Assembly (NCBI RefSeq): GCF_000165425.1
Contig: NW_001799622.1
Coordinates: 248,001 to 312,000 of the forward strand
Direction: 5' to 3'
DNA: 64,000 nucleotides
DNA from: Paramecium tetraurelia
Taxonomy: Eukaryota; Ciliophora; Oligohymenophorea; Peniculida; Parameciidae
Shown here: positions 23,636-35,383 of the stretch, piece after piece
Layout: each line of letters opens with the position of its first letter
How positions within the stretch are numbered: the first letter of the stretch is position 1
Program-made: the position numbers and the translations under genes
Notes under the pieces: generated by a model
What the model was told of the DNA's origin: nothing
Database searches by the model: none
Seen by the model: only the letters and a program-made list of their open reading frames with translations

Positions 23636-25495
23636 ATGAGAAAAACTCATTCTCCATAAGGTTTCTAGTATTTTATGAAAAGAAGATATGAGTAAAGGTT
23701 TCCAAAATTTAAATTTTAAGAGCCAGGGGAAACATATGGATTAATGCCAAGAATTACTCCTAGTTCAAATCTTAAAACTGAAATCATTTAAAACAACTCC
23801 ACAGAATAAATTTATCCGCATTTAAAGAAGAGAATTGCCAATAGTTAATCAAAAGAGAAAAGTGATGATTCATGCATTCTAATTGGTAATACATTAAAGT
23901 CACTTGAGAGAAGAGTAATGAAACCAAGGATATCCTATTAACCAGAGATCTCACCTAATAAGTAGGTTAGACTCAGAAGCAAATCCATAAAAAAATAACC
24001 GAAGTTTGATGGGATATATTATGAAGGGGAGAAATTTTGTTAAGAATAGGACTTTTAAGAGAAATATGCAAACATGAGATAGTATTATAATTATGTCAAT
24101 ATATCGAATGGCTTATTCATAAAGCCTACAGTGAATTACTATAAGGCAAATGTATCAAAAAGCAACAATGGATAGCTAGTTAGGACTTTACTGAAATAAA
24201 GATGGTGGTGGTTAGTTGTGGATAATGATAAGGATAATGTCAATTTTCTATGGGAATCAGCAAGAAATGACAATTTCATTATTTCAATGCCATGTTCAGA
24301 ATAAGTAGACAGAAATGATAATTTTAATATTTAATAAGACTTTTTGGATGCTCAAACAGAATCCCATCCTTATGCAAAAATACTACCGAAAAACTTAGTA
24401 ATCTAAATGAATCTCTAAGACAAGCAAATTGGGAAATAGGGCAAACTATTAAATTACGAACAATGCTAGTAATTTTGCAACAATATTAGAATCTTTGAAA
24501 TTACTTCAACAACCAAAATCCATAATCATATACAAAACAACACACATCTAGGGTCTAAAAAGAACTTATTTCTGAATCTAAAGAAGTATTATGAATTAAA
24601 TTCCTTAAATGTATTTGAGTTTCTTCCTTTAACTTATCACATTAAGAATAAATATGATTTAGAAAATTACATAATCCATAATTTTGATACCAAAAAAATT
24701 TGGATTGTCAAACCAGGAGAATTAACCAATAGAGGGCACGGAATTTAAATCTTTTAAAATGTTAATGAGGTTAACATGTTTTTAAAAGGAAATCATTAAC
24801 ATAGAAATGGGTCATCAAAAACATTCATCGTTTAACAATACATAACTAACCCGTTGTTATATAATCAAAGAAAATTTGATATCAGATGCTTTATTCTATT
24901 TACAGGAATCAATGGCCGATAAAAAGGATACTGGTACTAAGATGGTTACATAAGAACTTCATCTAAAGAGTTTAATTTAAATAATTTGTAGAACAAAATG
25001 ATACATTTAACAAATGATGCTGTTTAAAAATATTCTGAAGACTATGGTAAATTTGAAAAAGGTAATAAAATATCCTTTGAAGAATTCAAGAAATACATAA
25101 CACCTGAAAAATTCAATTTAGTATATTAGAAAATGAAATAAATTGCATTAGATTAGTTTAAGGCTGCTGCTGAACTATTAGATCCATTAAAGAGAGAAAA
25201 TACATTTGAACTATTTGGATTAGATTTCATGATCGATGAATCATATAATACTTGGTTAATTGAAACTAACACAAACCCTTGTTTAGAATAAACAGGTCCA
25301 CTTTTGACAGGTTTCATGCCATAGTTGATTGACAATCTACTCAAACTTGTGATTGATCCCTTGTATCCTCCTCCCTAATTTTACTCTGCTAAGAAATTTG
25401 TTTATGAATGTTTGGATAATAAATTCGAACTTATATATGATTCTTCAAAATTGAAATTAAATAGAAAAAATGTAATTATTGATAATGAATTATGA
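23636..25495 (+). CDS. Tubulin-tyrosine-ligase-like (TTLL) enzyme
   Basis: An intronless gene of 619 codons, unusual in this window. The TTL ATP-grasp domain occupies the C-terminal 350 residues: KIWIVKPGELTNRGHGIQIF (nucleotide-binding loop), FIVQQYITNPLLYNQRKFDIR, MIHLTNDAVQKYSEDYG, and FELFGLDFMIDESYNTWLIE followed by TNTNPCLE (metal-binding E and N). TTLLs add tyrosine, glutamate or glycine to tubulin tails or other proteins; ciliates have many and use them on ciliary microtubules. The 230-residue N-terminal region is basic and may bind microtubules. Which amino acid is added cannot be told from sequence alone; the sequence looks closer to TTL/TTLL10-like forms than to long polyglutamylases, but this is weak. 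Confidence 0.88.
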
Positions 25496-25555
25496 AAAAA
25501 TAACAACTTACTTTTTATGTCATTTAATTAAATCTATATCATACATAACATATAA

Positions 25556-26821
25556 TCAGTCGAAGTAAATCATTTTAATTTTTTTTGCATATATTTAAAC
25601 CTTATTATTTAGACTAATTGTTAAATCTTCAACCACATTTTGAAAATTACTATCCCCTATTATTCTAATTATAAAGTCATCGCTACACTATCCTAAATAA
25701 CATACGAGAAATTTTAGAACAACTTCGTTGACCTGCATAATTTCATCGTTCAACATAGAAACCAAGCAATTCATAAGTTCCTAGTTATTGAGTAAGGATG
25801 AACCAAAATTCTAGTCTGAAGAGACTAATTCCAAGCAATCCAGAATAGATATAGATATTAGATACGATGCATAGGGATTATTAAGAAGAAGATCTAAGAA
25901 GGCATCAATAATCAAAGGCAGAAATCTCTTCTCTCTTTCTCCTTACAAAAATATATAATTAAAGCATTCCAAAGATTTGATTGCTTATGATTCGTTTGCA
26001 TACAAATTTTATCGCAAAGTTATTATTAATTCATCGTTGACAATCTTTTAATATATTTTTGGTTTAGCAATTTACATTAAGAGTAAAATCATCGAAATTA
26101 ATAATTTACTTATATCATATTATTATTGGTTTTCCCTTAAAAATTGTAAAATGAGTGACCAAGCGCATTGATTTGTAATGTGGTACTCATTTAATTCTTT
26201 CCAAAAATATTCGCTCGCATTTTGAAATTTTTTCATCATTTTACTAATAAATAATGCTTTATCAATAGTTATGCCTTATGTAATAAATTCTTTGCAACAA
26301 TATGTAAAAGACTATATTATATACTTTAATTACTTATTTTAAATCAGATAATTTTAAAAGATCCGACTCAATGATTGTTAACAATAATTGATCATATTTT
26401 TGTTTTTCTGTTGATTATGAAAACTTATGTTACATTTTCACTAAGAAACTTTAAAGCAAGGTTTTATATTTCTTGTTATCTTCAAAAAATTCCCTTAAAT
26501 CCTAATTATTTAGGACTTTATTGATTAAATCTATACTAAAAGCAATTGAAATATCGTCTTGATTAAATATTTAAAATAAATATTCCTGGATCGTTTCATC
26601 TAAATCATAATCATCAATACTCAAATACCATAATCTTTCTATTTGGATTTCTCTACACTATTCTGTTCATGAATTTTCTTTTCTTTTTCTGAATCCAACT
26701 CAGAAATCAACTTCTTCATCTCTTACTTTAAAACCCGCTTCTAACAAAATAAATTATGCAAAGATTATCTTCTTATTTGAACCCTAAAATTTTCTCGTTT
26801 ATTATATATTAGTTCATTCAT
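25556..26821 (-). CDS. Importin alpha-like nuclear transport adaptor, divergent
   Basis: The N-terminus NFRVQIRRQSLHNLFCQKR is a clear importin-beta-binding (IBB) domain, basic and followed by a Lys/Glu linker. A 29-nt intron (GTATTTGAGTATTG...GATTTAG, near 26.6 kb) joins it to DETIQEYLFQIF. ARM-like helical repeats follow, for example LISISILDCLELVSS, LLNNQELMNCLVSMLND and VLKFLVCYLGQCSDDF. Importin alpha binds nuclear localisation signals through conserved WxxxN rows. I do not see a full set of these, and the protein (about 400 residues) is shorter than the usual 500-540, so NLS binding may be modified. It is probably one of several ciliate importin alphas, which can be nucleus-specific (macro- versus micronucleus). 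Confidence 0.75.
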
Positions 26822-27371
26822 GAAATTTAATTTGTTTAATTTTTGAACATTATATATAATAAAATCCTAGCTTATATTTGGGTGATAATAAATATAAGAT
26901 GTATCATCAATTATTAACATCCAATAATTGATTATATTATTATATCTCTCTATCATTATAGTAGTTAACCTAAAAATACTATTTATCTTTATGTGTTTAT
27001 TTATTTTTTAAGTTTCAAATAAAAAATTGATAGAAGCAATATATCTTACATTAGGTAGTTTTAACAAATATCGATTAAAAGTTGTAATCTTGATTAACAA
27101 AAATTAAATTAAATTCAAATAAAGCTCTAAATTTAGTACTCTTGTAAAATTAGTTTATTTTTAATGAAATATACAATTATTTTAATTATAAATCATTATT
27201 TTAATGATATACTTAATTCTTTTTATCAAAAAAAGGCTTTTGTACTATCAAGCCTGGATGATTAAAGATGAGTTGCTACAACTTAATTGGAATTATTAAC
27301 AGGATTGATATTTATAAGATTAAAAAAGATCATATTTGTAATTAATATTTTTTATTTATTATTGTAAACAA
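26822..27371. other. Intergenic, no gene recognised
   Basis: About 550 bp, over 80 percent A/T by eye, upstream of the importin gene and downstream of VPS72. No frame is supported. A small less AT-rich patch lies at about 27.23-27.33 kb, without a recognisable RNA fold. Confidence 0.5.
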
Positions 27372-28126
27372 TCAACTATTCATTTGTTTGACTAATTAGT
27401 TGATCTTATCTTAGATTTTATTTTATCTCTTAATTGTTTTAAATTCTTGAATTGTGGAAAATCCAATTCCTGTTTGAGGATCTTTGTATTTTGTTTTTTG
27501 AGATTTTTCATTTTTTTTACTGGTATTGAGGAATAGCTAAGGGTATTCACCTTTTTCAAAATTAATAAATTATAAAGTTTTCTCATTTTAATTATCTAAT
27601 TATCTTATAATTGGGCCATCAATCACATTTTCTCTTTCAACTTTAATCTTCTTCTTGTCCTCCTCAATTTGTATCAGGTATTAAAGTGAAACTCTAATAT
27701 AATTATAAAATTATACTTATTGCGCAATTCTGTTTAGACAGCTTCTCGGATTAAATATTCTTGATTGAAATGATCATGAATGTAAGAAGTTTTACTAACA
27801 CTACGAATAACTCTAGTTTTTTCTTTATCCACCTTTTTTGTAGTTGATTTATGAGATTGATTATCTTCCTCAGATTCTTCTGAATCAGATGAATCAATAA
27901 AATCTGAATCAAAACTATCCTCTTTTTAGTTTTCCTTTTATTAATAAGACTCATCATCATCAATATTATCTTAATTAAAATATTTGTTATTATTCCAAAA
28001 GTCGTCTTCTTCAGGTAATTCACGTTTCATCAAATAATTCATTTTTTCTCCTCTTCTTTTTCTAAATTCCATTTATTTGATTGCTGGCTCAATATTTTAT
28101 TCTTGCCTTTTATGATTTCTACTCAT
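27372..28126 (-). CDS. VPS72: VPS72/YL1 subunit of the SWR1/SRCAP chromatin remodeller
   Basis: It delivers or binds histone H2A.Z-H2B for SWR1-type remodelling in the nucleus. The N-terminus has the YL1 pattern: basic RKRRGEKMNYLM, EEDDFWNNNKYF, then a strongly acidic stretch with DSDFIDSSDSEESEED, the H2A.Z-binding type of region. The middle QEYLIREAVQTE is joined through a 23-nt intron (GTATAATTTTATAA...ATTAG) to NKVSLQYLIQIEEDKKKI. The C-terminal YL1_C motif is KYKDPQTGIGFSTIQEFKTI. About 240 residues, compact compared with human (364). H2A.Z exchange matters for macronuclear development in ciliates. Confidence 0.85.
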
Positions 28127-28440
28127 TAATTTAATAAAACGAGAGTAATAATATTAATTTATAATTAAAAGTTTGATAAAATTTACATTTGAGAATATGA
28201 ATATCTATATATAAATCGCTCCTTTGAATAAAAAATATTCAGATAGAAATTTTACTTATTTATAAATATTTACTTTATAATTATATCTAAATGACATACC
28301 AATTAGAAGTGACATATGTTCAACCTGGATCAATTTAATATATATGATTAAAAGTTCTAAGTTCTCATAGATTCATAGAAAGGTTTTTGGATTTCAATAT
28401 CAGATTAATCAAAAATTATAAATAAAATTCTATAATAGAA
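28127..28440. promoter_or_regulatory. Divergent intergenic region (VPS72 / tandem kinase)
   Basis: A 314-bp AT-rich spacer between two divergent starts; presumably both promoters. No defined element recognised. Confidence 0.35.
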
Positions 28441-30771
28441 ATGATAAAACTATTTTGCAATCAAATCATTAAATCTCAGACTAAGGAATTTTTGGATAGA
28501 TAATTTGTGATAGTAAAAGAACTTGCAAGTGATTCTAATGGAGCTATCTATGAGGCAAAAGCATAATCATCTTCTTATTGTTCTAATGTTGCCATTAAAT
28601 TATCATACAACATCAAATAACAAGAAGAAAATTATATTGATTGGCTAATTTAATAATAAGCAAATAATACTTAATTGATAAGATTCTATGAGAAAATTGA
28701 ACAAAAATAATATAAACTTACGATTATGGAACTAGGTGGTTGTAACTTAAATGAATATTTAAAGTCAAATTAAAAGTCAAATTCTGACAAGTTTAAGATT
28801 TTTATCTAAGTATTTTAGCCATCTATAACAATAGACATTAAAAGCCATTAAATTTTTAAATGAGTAATGATTATATTTGCGAAGACATCAAAACTAAAAA
28901 ATTTGTACAAGTTTAAGATACTTTTAAATTAACTGGTTCTTGTTTTAAGAAAAGGTTATAATTAATGAACTCGAAATTTTTGAATAATTAAACTTCAAAA
29001 ATATAGGATATTGGGCCTTTGATTTATATGTTTTGTGAAATTTACAAAGGAGAATAATTTTTTGAAGGTTTTTATTAAATTTATATAAGTGTAAAATGCA
29101 TCAGGAATTAATGGCATAAAGTAAGATTGGTTGTTTAAGATACCCCAAATTTAACGCTAAGATATAACAGAGTTAATTAAATATTTATTGAGAAACCCAG
29201 ATGGATTAAATTATGATTAAGCAATTCAAAAGTTTACCAACCTAAATTCTTTTTTTTCAGAAGCAAATTAATCATAAAACAAGAGTTTTCAACAAATTTA
29301 ATAGCCCCCGGCTAGAAATAATCTCAATTCTTCCATCACTTCGATTATAAATGTTCCAACTGAATAATTTCCTAGACGTCAATTTATTTTAACTCAATAA
29401 TTAGGAGCAGGAGGAGAAGGAGTTGTTTATAAAGCAACACCAATAAATGAATCTTTTTATAATGCCGATGTTGCCGTAAAAATTTAAAATTCAATTAAAA
29501 ATGATGAACTCAATTTTATTAAAAGTTTGATTGATTATTAATGTAACTTAGAACCAAAGTCTTTGAAAAAAAGTAATCTGATCAGACTTTATGAATTATA
29601 TAAGTGGAATAATAATCAATTAATAGTTATGGAACTTGGAGGAAAAAATTTGTTTAACTTTTTAACAGAGAAAAAATATTAATCAGAAATGGAGAAGTTA
29701 TAAATATGTTAATAAGTAAGATTCATATTGAAATAAATTAGATTACTTAGGCTATTGCTTTTCTTCATGAAAAACAGATATTTCATAGAGATATTAAGCC
29801 AGAAAACTTTATTCAATGTGGTAATATATTCAAATTAATTGATTTTGGTTTAATCAAAAATAAAAACCAAAATGTGAAATTAACAAAAATGGTTGGAACT
29901 CCTCTATACCAGGCTCCAGAAATACTCTAAGGATCTGATGAATATTCATATTCTGTTGATATATGGTCGTTAGGATGTCTATTTTTTGAGATTTTCAAAT
30001 ATGAACCATTATTTAATTGTATTAATCTAAATTAAATCTAAAGGTACCAATATAGAACAAGTTAAAAATGCAGTTGTACTACATTGCAATAACCAGTAAA
30101 CCCTCAATAATTAAATAGATTAATTATAAATCAAATAGGAATTAAAAAACCTAATTAAATAAATGGTTCATCCATTACCAAATAGTAGACCAACTATTCA
30201 AAATGTTTTAACATAACTCTAACCATCTATACCTTAAGCATAATCAATTATACCCATAGCATAATCAGCTTTCGCCTTTAAACCATCATTATCCTTAGTA
30301 TAATAGTTCTAGCCATAAAAAATAAAAGGATAAGAAGATGTTAAACTACAGAGCGCAATAAATGATTATTTGATGTCTTAAATTAGTAAGTCAAACTATT
30401 CTATTTAAATTTTATAACCAAAAGATTTAGAATAAATATTCAAAAATATTTCTGATAAATGTATTACATTTTTAAATGAGGAGATAAAGAATTAGTTTCC
30501 AACATAATAATAGTTAAGTTGGCTGGGAAAACAAGCAGATAATTTTTGTAACAAGCCAACCACTAAAGTAAATATGCTATCTCCTAAAAATTATCAGAAA
30601 AATATAGTAGATGAAATTGACCCTAATTTTGATTCTGAAATTCACATAAATGAGGTTAAAAGCTAACGTTATAGCTAACACAATAATAAATAAAACTAAA
30701 TAAATTATAATGGATTTGGGCAATCCGTGATAAATCCTTAGACTAAACATGGATCAATTACAAATAATTGA
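28441..30771 (+). CDS. Tandem pseudokinase-kinase protein
   Basis: Two related kinase domains lie in one protein of about 750 residues. Domain 1 (plus 28.5-29.1 kb) has CSNVAIKLSYN (ATP lysine present) and LTIMELGGCNLNEYL, but its catalytic loop reads CEDIKTKKF instead of HRDIKPENF and the DFG site reads TGS. Domain 2 (29.4-30.2 kb) is intact: LGAGGEGVVYKA, DVAVKIQ, HRDIKPENF, LIDFGL, GTPLYQAPEIL and DIWSLGCLFFEIF. Introns of 22-26 nt are visible (for example 29.72 and 30.03 kb). A one-base frame break at about 28861-28872 separates AIKFLNEQ from the CEDIK block. The C-terminal 200 residues are Gln/Asn-rich. By analogy with JAK and GCN2, the first domain may control the second; this is inference. 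Confidence 0.75.
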
Positions 30772-30944
30772 TAATTTAATTAAAATTTTATAAATTTCAA
30801 TAAATAAAAGCTTTTAATAATTTTATACCTCCAATGATTTGGAATATAATATTTAGAATCAACATTAATTAATAATTTAAATTAGGTTTTATTTTATCTA
30901 AATTATGACAGAATATGCCCTTAAGTTATTAATCTAATTTTTAA

Positions 30945-31562
30945 TCATAGTTAATTAGATAGATCTAAACCTGGCTGGACAACATTCAGTTCTTTATTTT
31001 ATTTTTTAGCAGTATCATTATAGATATCAATGCATAAAACGTAGTATTTTTTTAATTCATAATTTAATGTTGATAAATTTTCATGTAATGTATCAAGCAA
31101 AACTAGAGCTTGATCAATTTGTCTGAAAAGCATTTAACTATGGATAAATAATAGCATTTTTTTAATTTTCAGCAGTTTTAACATTAGCAATTCTTTATAA
31201 CTCAAAGGTTATTAGTTTAAATAAATAACTTTGCTTATAATCATTATAGTCAGCAATCAGCTGTGATTGTATTATAATAAATAATTCTTTAAGTGCACCT
31301 TAGATTCAACTCCAATTTCTAAGGAACTTCGGCCAATTTCACATTTATTTCATCAGTTATATAAATAATGATAATAAAAATTAAGCAATTTCAGTATTAT
31401 GTTCAGTAAGGATACCTCTGATTGTCAAATGAAGTTCACTATAATTTAAAATAAAGCTTCGTCATCTTAATTCTTTGATTTTTGCAAAAACAATAATTAT
31501 AAATTTGCTGTTATGGTGAAATAAATTGTGTTTAGATTGCTGCTTTTAACATTTTTACTATT
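30945..31562 (-). pseudogene. Decayed or unresolved helical-protein gene
   Basis: Protein-like blocks occur in one direction: DEALFQII, then LLNIILKLLNFYYHYLYN, ALKELFIIIQSQLIADYNDY, and QALVLLDTLHENLSTLNYEL ending at TGA (plus 30945-30947). The first three can be joined in one frame with normal introns except for two adjacent TGA codons near plus 31.37 kb. The last join would need a 16-nt intron (GTTAAATGCTTTTCAG). The pieces look like a small all-helical protein of unknown family. A pseudogene, an unusual gene with ultra-short introns, or sequence error all remain possible. A minimal alternative is a 99-codon frame at 30945-31244. Confidence 0.4.
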
Positions 31563-31762
31563 TTAATAAAATTCAGGATATGAATTTTTTAGTTATTATA
31601 ATTTTACAATAGGAGTACTTATCAAATAAAATATATATATATATATCCATCAACATCAGAGAGCACGAATTTTTTCAATCATTAAAGATTAGTTGTACTA
31701 ATTAACAAAAACTATAGTTTATAAATGCTGATTCTTTTCTTTTTAACTTTCTCTCGGCTGTT

Positions 31763-32649
31763 TCAATTCTGTAAACTATAATTATTACTACTCTATATTA
31801 CATGCCCAATCATTTGAATGCCATTGCCATTCAGATACTAGCCAAATCCTAAAATTTATCCTTTTGTAAATGTTCCCGTGTAATATGAGCCATCATTCCA
31901 TAAAAAGGTTCCTTCCCCATGAAAGAAATTGTTTTTGAATTAACCTTCATATCTAAACAATATATATTTTCATACTTGCAGCCATCATTTAAAATTAGGA
32001 TTCCTCTGCCCTCTTTTTTACCATTTTAAAATTAACCAAAATATTTTGTTCCATCACTTTTGATTTCTTAACCTTCCCCCTATATTGTATTATCAATCCA
32101 AAGTCCTATAAAATACTTCATTATTTTACCTTTAACTATTTTCTTTTACGATTTAAATATTCCATACCCATTAGTTTTCCCCTATGTAAATTAACATTCA
32201 AAACTAATTTGAAATAGAAATATCTCATACCTGTCTCCATTTGCATAATTCATTCTACAATATCCCTCTAATTAATCATTTTCCCATTATCTAAATATAT
32301 TGAATATTCCATACCCTTCTAATAAATTTCCTGCTTTCGGCCATATTTAAATTCCTTCTCCCTATTTTTATAAATTCTCCATTATTCCATAATAAATGCT
32401 ATCATCATTTTGTTTAATCAGTTGATAATTTGTTTTAGGAATTAAACTGTCCAACTTGTATTTTAAATGTTGCGGTAACTCTCGAATTACTTCCAAGAGT
32501 CTTGAGTCCAAAGCAGGGCTGCCTTGCCTAGAATTGTCATCATCAGCTAAAATTATTTAATATTTTTGAGTACTTTCGATTAATTAAAGTTGACTTATCT
32601 TTGAAAGGATTTCTTCTTACACTTGCTCATTACTTTAAATATTAAACAT
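31763..32649 (-). CDS. MORN-repeat protein
   Basis: About 275 residues with a polar N-terminal 90 residues followed by several MORN-type units: GEGIQIWPKAGNLLEGY, LEGYCRMNYANGDSFECQF, GKTNGYGIFKS, IQGEGQEIKSDGTKYFGQF, GKKEGRGILILNDGCKYEGQF and FHGEGTFLWNDGSYYTGTF. Two introns (27 nt, GTATGAGATATT..., near 32.2 kb; 23 nt, GTATGAAAATAT..., near 31.95 kb) keep the repeat phase. MORN repeats mediate membrane or cytoskeletal association, often at basal bodies or the cortex in protists. No kinase or other catalytic domain is attached. One splice around 32.13 kb is unresolved. Confidence 0.85.
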
Positions 32650-32784
32650 TTTAGTTTATGAGAAAAGTTCCAAGATTAATAATAATTATTAATTAAAAGA
32701 TTAGGAAAAGAAATATCACTTATTAATTAATAAAATTAATGGCATATTTTGGAAATTTTACTTTTCATTCTTACTAGAAGATCA

Positions 32785-33115
32785 ATGCTAAGTTCTGAGA
32801 GGCTTACTTCCAAACGATATCTCTTTTTATGTCTTTTTACGTTCACTATTTTATGATAGTGTTGATTTAGAATCAAAAAAGATTCCCATTTTTAAAACTA
32901 ATACAGCCTATTTTTAAATTACAATGACTCAAAGCTTAAGATCATTGAATATTCATGTAAATCAACTTACAACTAACTTTAGAATTACAGAAATAATCAC
33001 ATTAGTTTTTGGAAGGATAAAACTAATCGGTATAATCGTAAATAAGGACTCCTTAAAAGTTTAATTAAGGATAAAATTCTAAATTGTCAATAGATGTAAA
33101 TTTTAGGTTATTTGA
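32785..33115 (+). CDS. Small hypothetical protein, possible OB-fold
   Basis: A 103-codon model: MLSSERLTSKRYLFLCLFT, a 19-nt intron (GTTCACTATTTTATGATAG), then VDLESKKIPIFKTNTAYFQI and onward to TGA. The centre TLVFGRIKLIGIIVNKDSLKV alternates hydrophobic residues like the strands of a small OB-fold (as in RPA3 or TEN1), but the resemblance is only structural guesswork. The intron is short for Paramecium. A longer frame upstream is open but lacks an ATG. Confidence 0.4.
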
Positions 33116-33234
33116 AATCTGATTGCTAATTAGAGTAATTTAAAAACTTGTATTCAAAATTATTAGAGGTAAACAAATAATGAATTAAGCAATATATTTT
33201 TCAAACTTTAATTAATTTGATTATTAAATTATTC

Positions 33235-33943
33235 ATGATTGTAAATCCGTATGATGTTGATATTCCAGAAGCCTGGAAAAATGAAATAATTTATTAGAAA
33301 TATATTGCCTATCAAGCTTTAAGATAAACAACACTAACCCTCAATAACATTCAAAATTAAAAATTAAACGAAAATGATTTTATATACAGAGATATATTAT
33401 TCAAGGGATAATTGCCATCTGAAGAGTGTGACACATATTTTGATTATATGAAACAACATTATAAATCAAGGAAACAATTGAATAGCAGTGACTTTTTAAA
33501 ATAAAGAAGGGAAGAATGCTAAAATAAAAAATTTAATTTTTGGTAAAAATGCAGCAAATTGCCCATTAATACCAAATAAAAATTAGAGACAAGAAATATC
33601 GTTAGAGATATTAAATATCAACATTTATTTGTTCCATAAATTTTATTTCTTTCTGGTTCTATTCTAATAGCTTATTTACTAAAAATGTATAGAAATCCTA
33701 TTAAATTTTAATTAATTACAATTGGATTCGGATCCTCATTAGGTTACTTCCATGGAGTTTACAATTGTATAATTTAAGATATATATAGATAGCAACCAAA
33801 TATTTAATGACATTCCATATTTGCCAGACCCAGAATTAGAGCTAGAACATTAACATATAATGAACTATTGCTTTTCTTTAGACCAAGAGTAAATATTGAT
33901 ATAATATTCTTAGCCTGATTGCAAGATACGTATTTAGTCATGA
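33235..33943 (+). CDS. Hypothetical membrane protein with two transmembrane helices
   Basis: About 228 residues. The N-terminal 130 residues are polar and lysine-rich, with Cys residues (EECQNKKFNFWQKCSK). Two hydrophobic segments (LFVPQILFLSGSILIAYLL and FQLITIGFGSSLGYFHGVY) follow. A 22-nt intron (GTATAATTTAAGATATATATAG) links YN to SNQIFNDIPYLPDPELELEH. Without it the frame stops at 33810. The C-terminal tail is short and Cys-containing. It resembles small mitochondrial or ER membrane proteins in layout, but no family is recognised. Confidence 0.65.
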
Positions 33944-34213
33944 AAACCTACATAAGTGAATTAAATTAATTGAAATTTTATTTAAAATAATGTACACTCT
34001 TATTCTGCTATGCGAAAGCGTTCATCATATATTCTGATATTATATTCTTGAATAAATGTTAAAAATAATTTCTTCAAACATTAGATGATTGAATAATAAA
34101 TTAATTAATCTAAAATTCTATTTAGAAATTCAGATTAAGTTTTTTGGAGTAACTTGAGTTGGAGTAAGGAATTAAATAAATTTATTTATATTATTATTAT
34201 TAATGTGAACAGA

Positions 34214-35344
34214 TCACTTTCTTCCAAGGGAAGTTTATGAGGCCAATGATCTGACTTAATCTTTGAAGAGTTGAATGACAACATCGATAATAGCGTTTTC
34301 CTCTAGAAATGAAATAGAATGATACCTTATCTTCTAACAGTTTCGGAAGCATAGAATTCTCTCTTTTCTTCCAAATCAGCAGTAGCTCCGGCAACTGCAT
34401 TCAAAGAATCTTTCCATAATTTGAGTGCTTTGGCTTATTAAGCAAGGACGGCTGGGAGTTACTTGAGAAATAGATGTTAATTGATACTGTTTCTAATTTT
34501 TCAACAAGATTTGTTCTTCTTTCGTGTTCAGAATTTAACCAGGCGACTTCAGCATTGGTGTCTGATACGTATTTAGCAAGTGCGAAAGCAGCATGGATTT
34601 CTTGTTCTTAGAGAGTTGCAAGGGTGGATTCTAATTCAGCTTGTAAGTCTTGTAAGATAGCAAGAACTTATTCTCCAGTGGTTCCATCTCTTTTCACTTC
34701 AGCGAGGGATTGGAATTTTTAGATGGCATCTTATTAGAAAAGGTGACTATATGCAGACAATTTATCGGCAATGGTTTAAGCTTTTTCGACAAGTTCGACT
34801 CCAGCATTATTAGTGAGAAAACCAGCAACATCTTATTCCAAAAGTTACACAACACCAATAGCATCAGCGTGATCAGCAAGAGACTTAACAAAAAGTCCAT
34901 TTGCCCAACATCTTTAATCTTGAAGTTAAGCATTTCTTCTTTCGATTTCAGCAAGTCTTGATTCAGCCCATGCTAACCATGAATATCCATCCTAAGATTA
35001 TTTAAAGAGTATATACTCTGACTTAGGCTTCAACATCTGTTCTGACAGCACCTAGAGCTTCCCATTATTACTTGTTGAGTGAAGCAACATTTGTTAAGTC
35101 ACCAATAACTTAAGAGAAGATTTCTATAAAAATATATATTTGAAAGGATACCTTCGTCTGTGTTATTCTTTTTATCGGCAGCAGCTTGGACATTAACATT
35201 CTCTGTTTTAAGATCTCGCAAAAGGTTGTATACTGATTCGACAGCATCATTTCCTCTTGTTCCTGTCTAAAGAAGGACAGCAAATTTGTTTGTATCTAAG
35301 GCAAATACGGCAGCCACTAAGCAAATTATGGTAAGAGCTCTCAT
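34214..35344 (-). CDS. Trichocyst matrix protein (TMP) family, copy 1
   Basis: It starts with a clean signal peptide (MRALTIICLVAAVFA) and continues as a nearly all-helical, heptad-containing protein of about 350 residues, rich in A, E, L and Q and almost without Cys or Pro. TMPs are secretory proproteins, processed and crystallised into the extrusible core of trichocysts in Paramecium. Introns include one near 35.13 kb (GTATCCTTTCAAATA...TATAG) and one at the C-terminus (23 nt, GTATCATTCTATTTC...CTAG) leading to EENAIIDVVIQLFKDQVRSL. A second TMP lies at 41443 on the other strand. Typical TMPs are about 350-400 residues, so this is full length. Confidence 0.85.
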
Positions 35345-35383
35345 AATTTTAATTTTTATTATTGTAAAAAACGGGCACATTAT

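Noticed and set aside
27751..28023. Isoleucine/lysine-rich 90-residue frame
   Set aside because: Off-frame shadow of the acidic region of VPS72.
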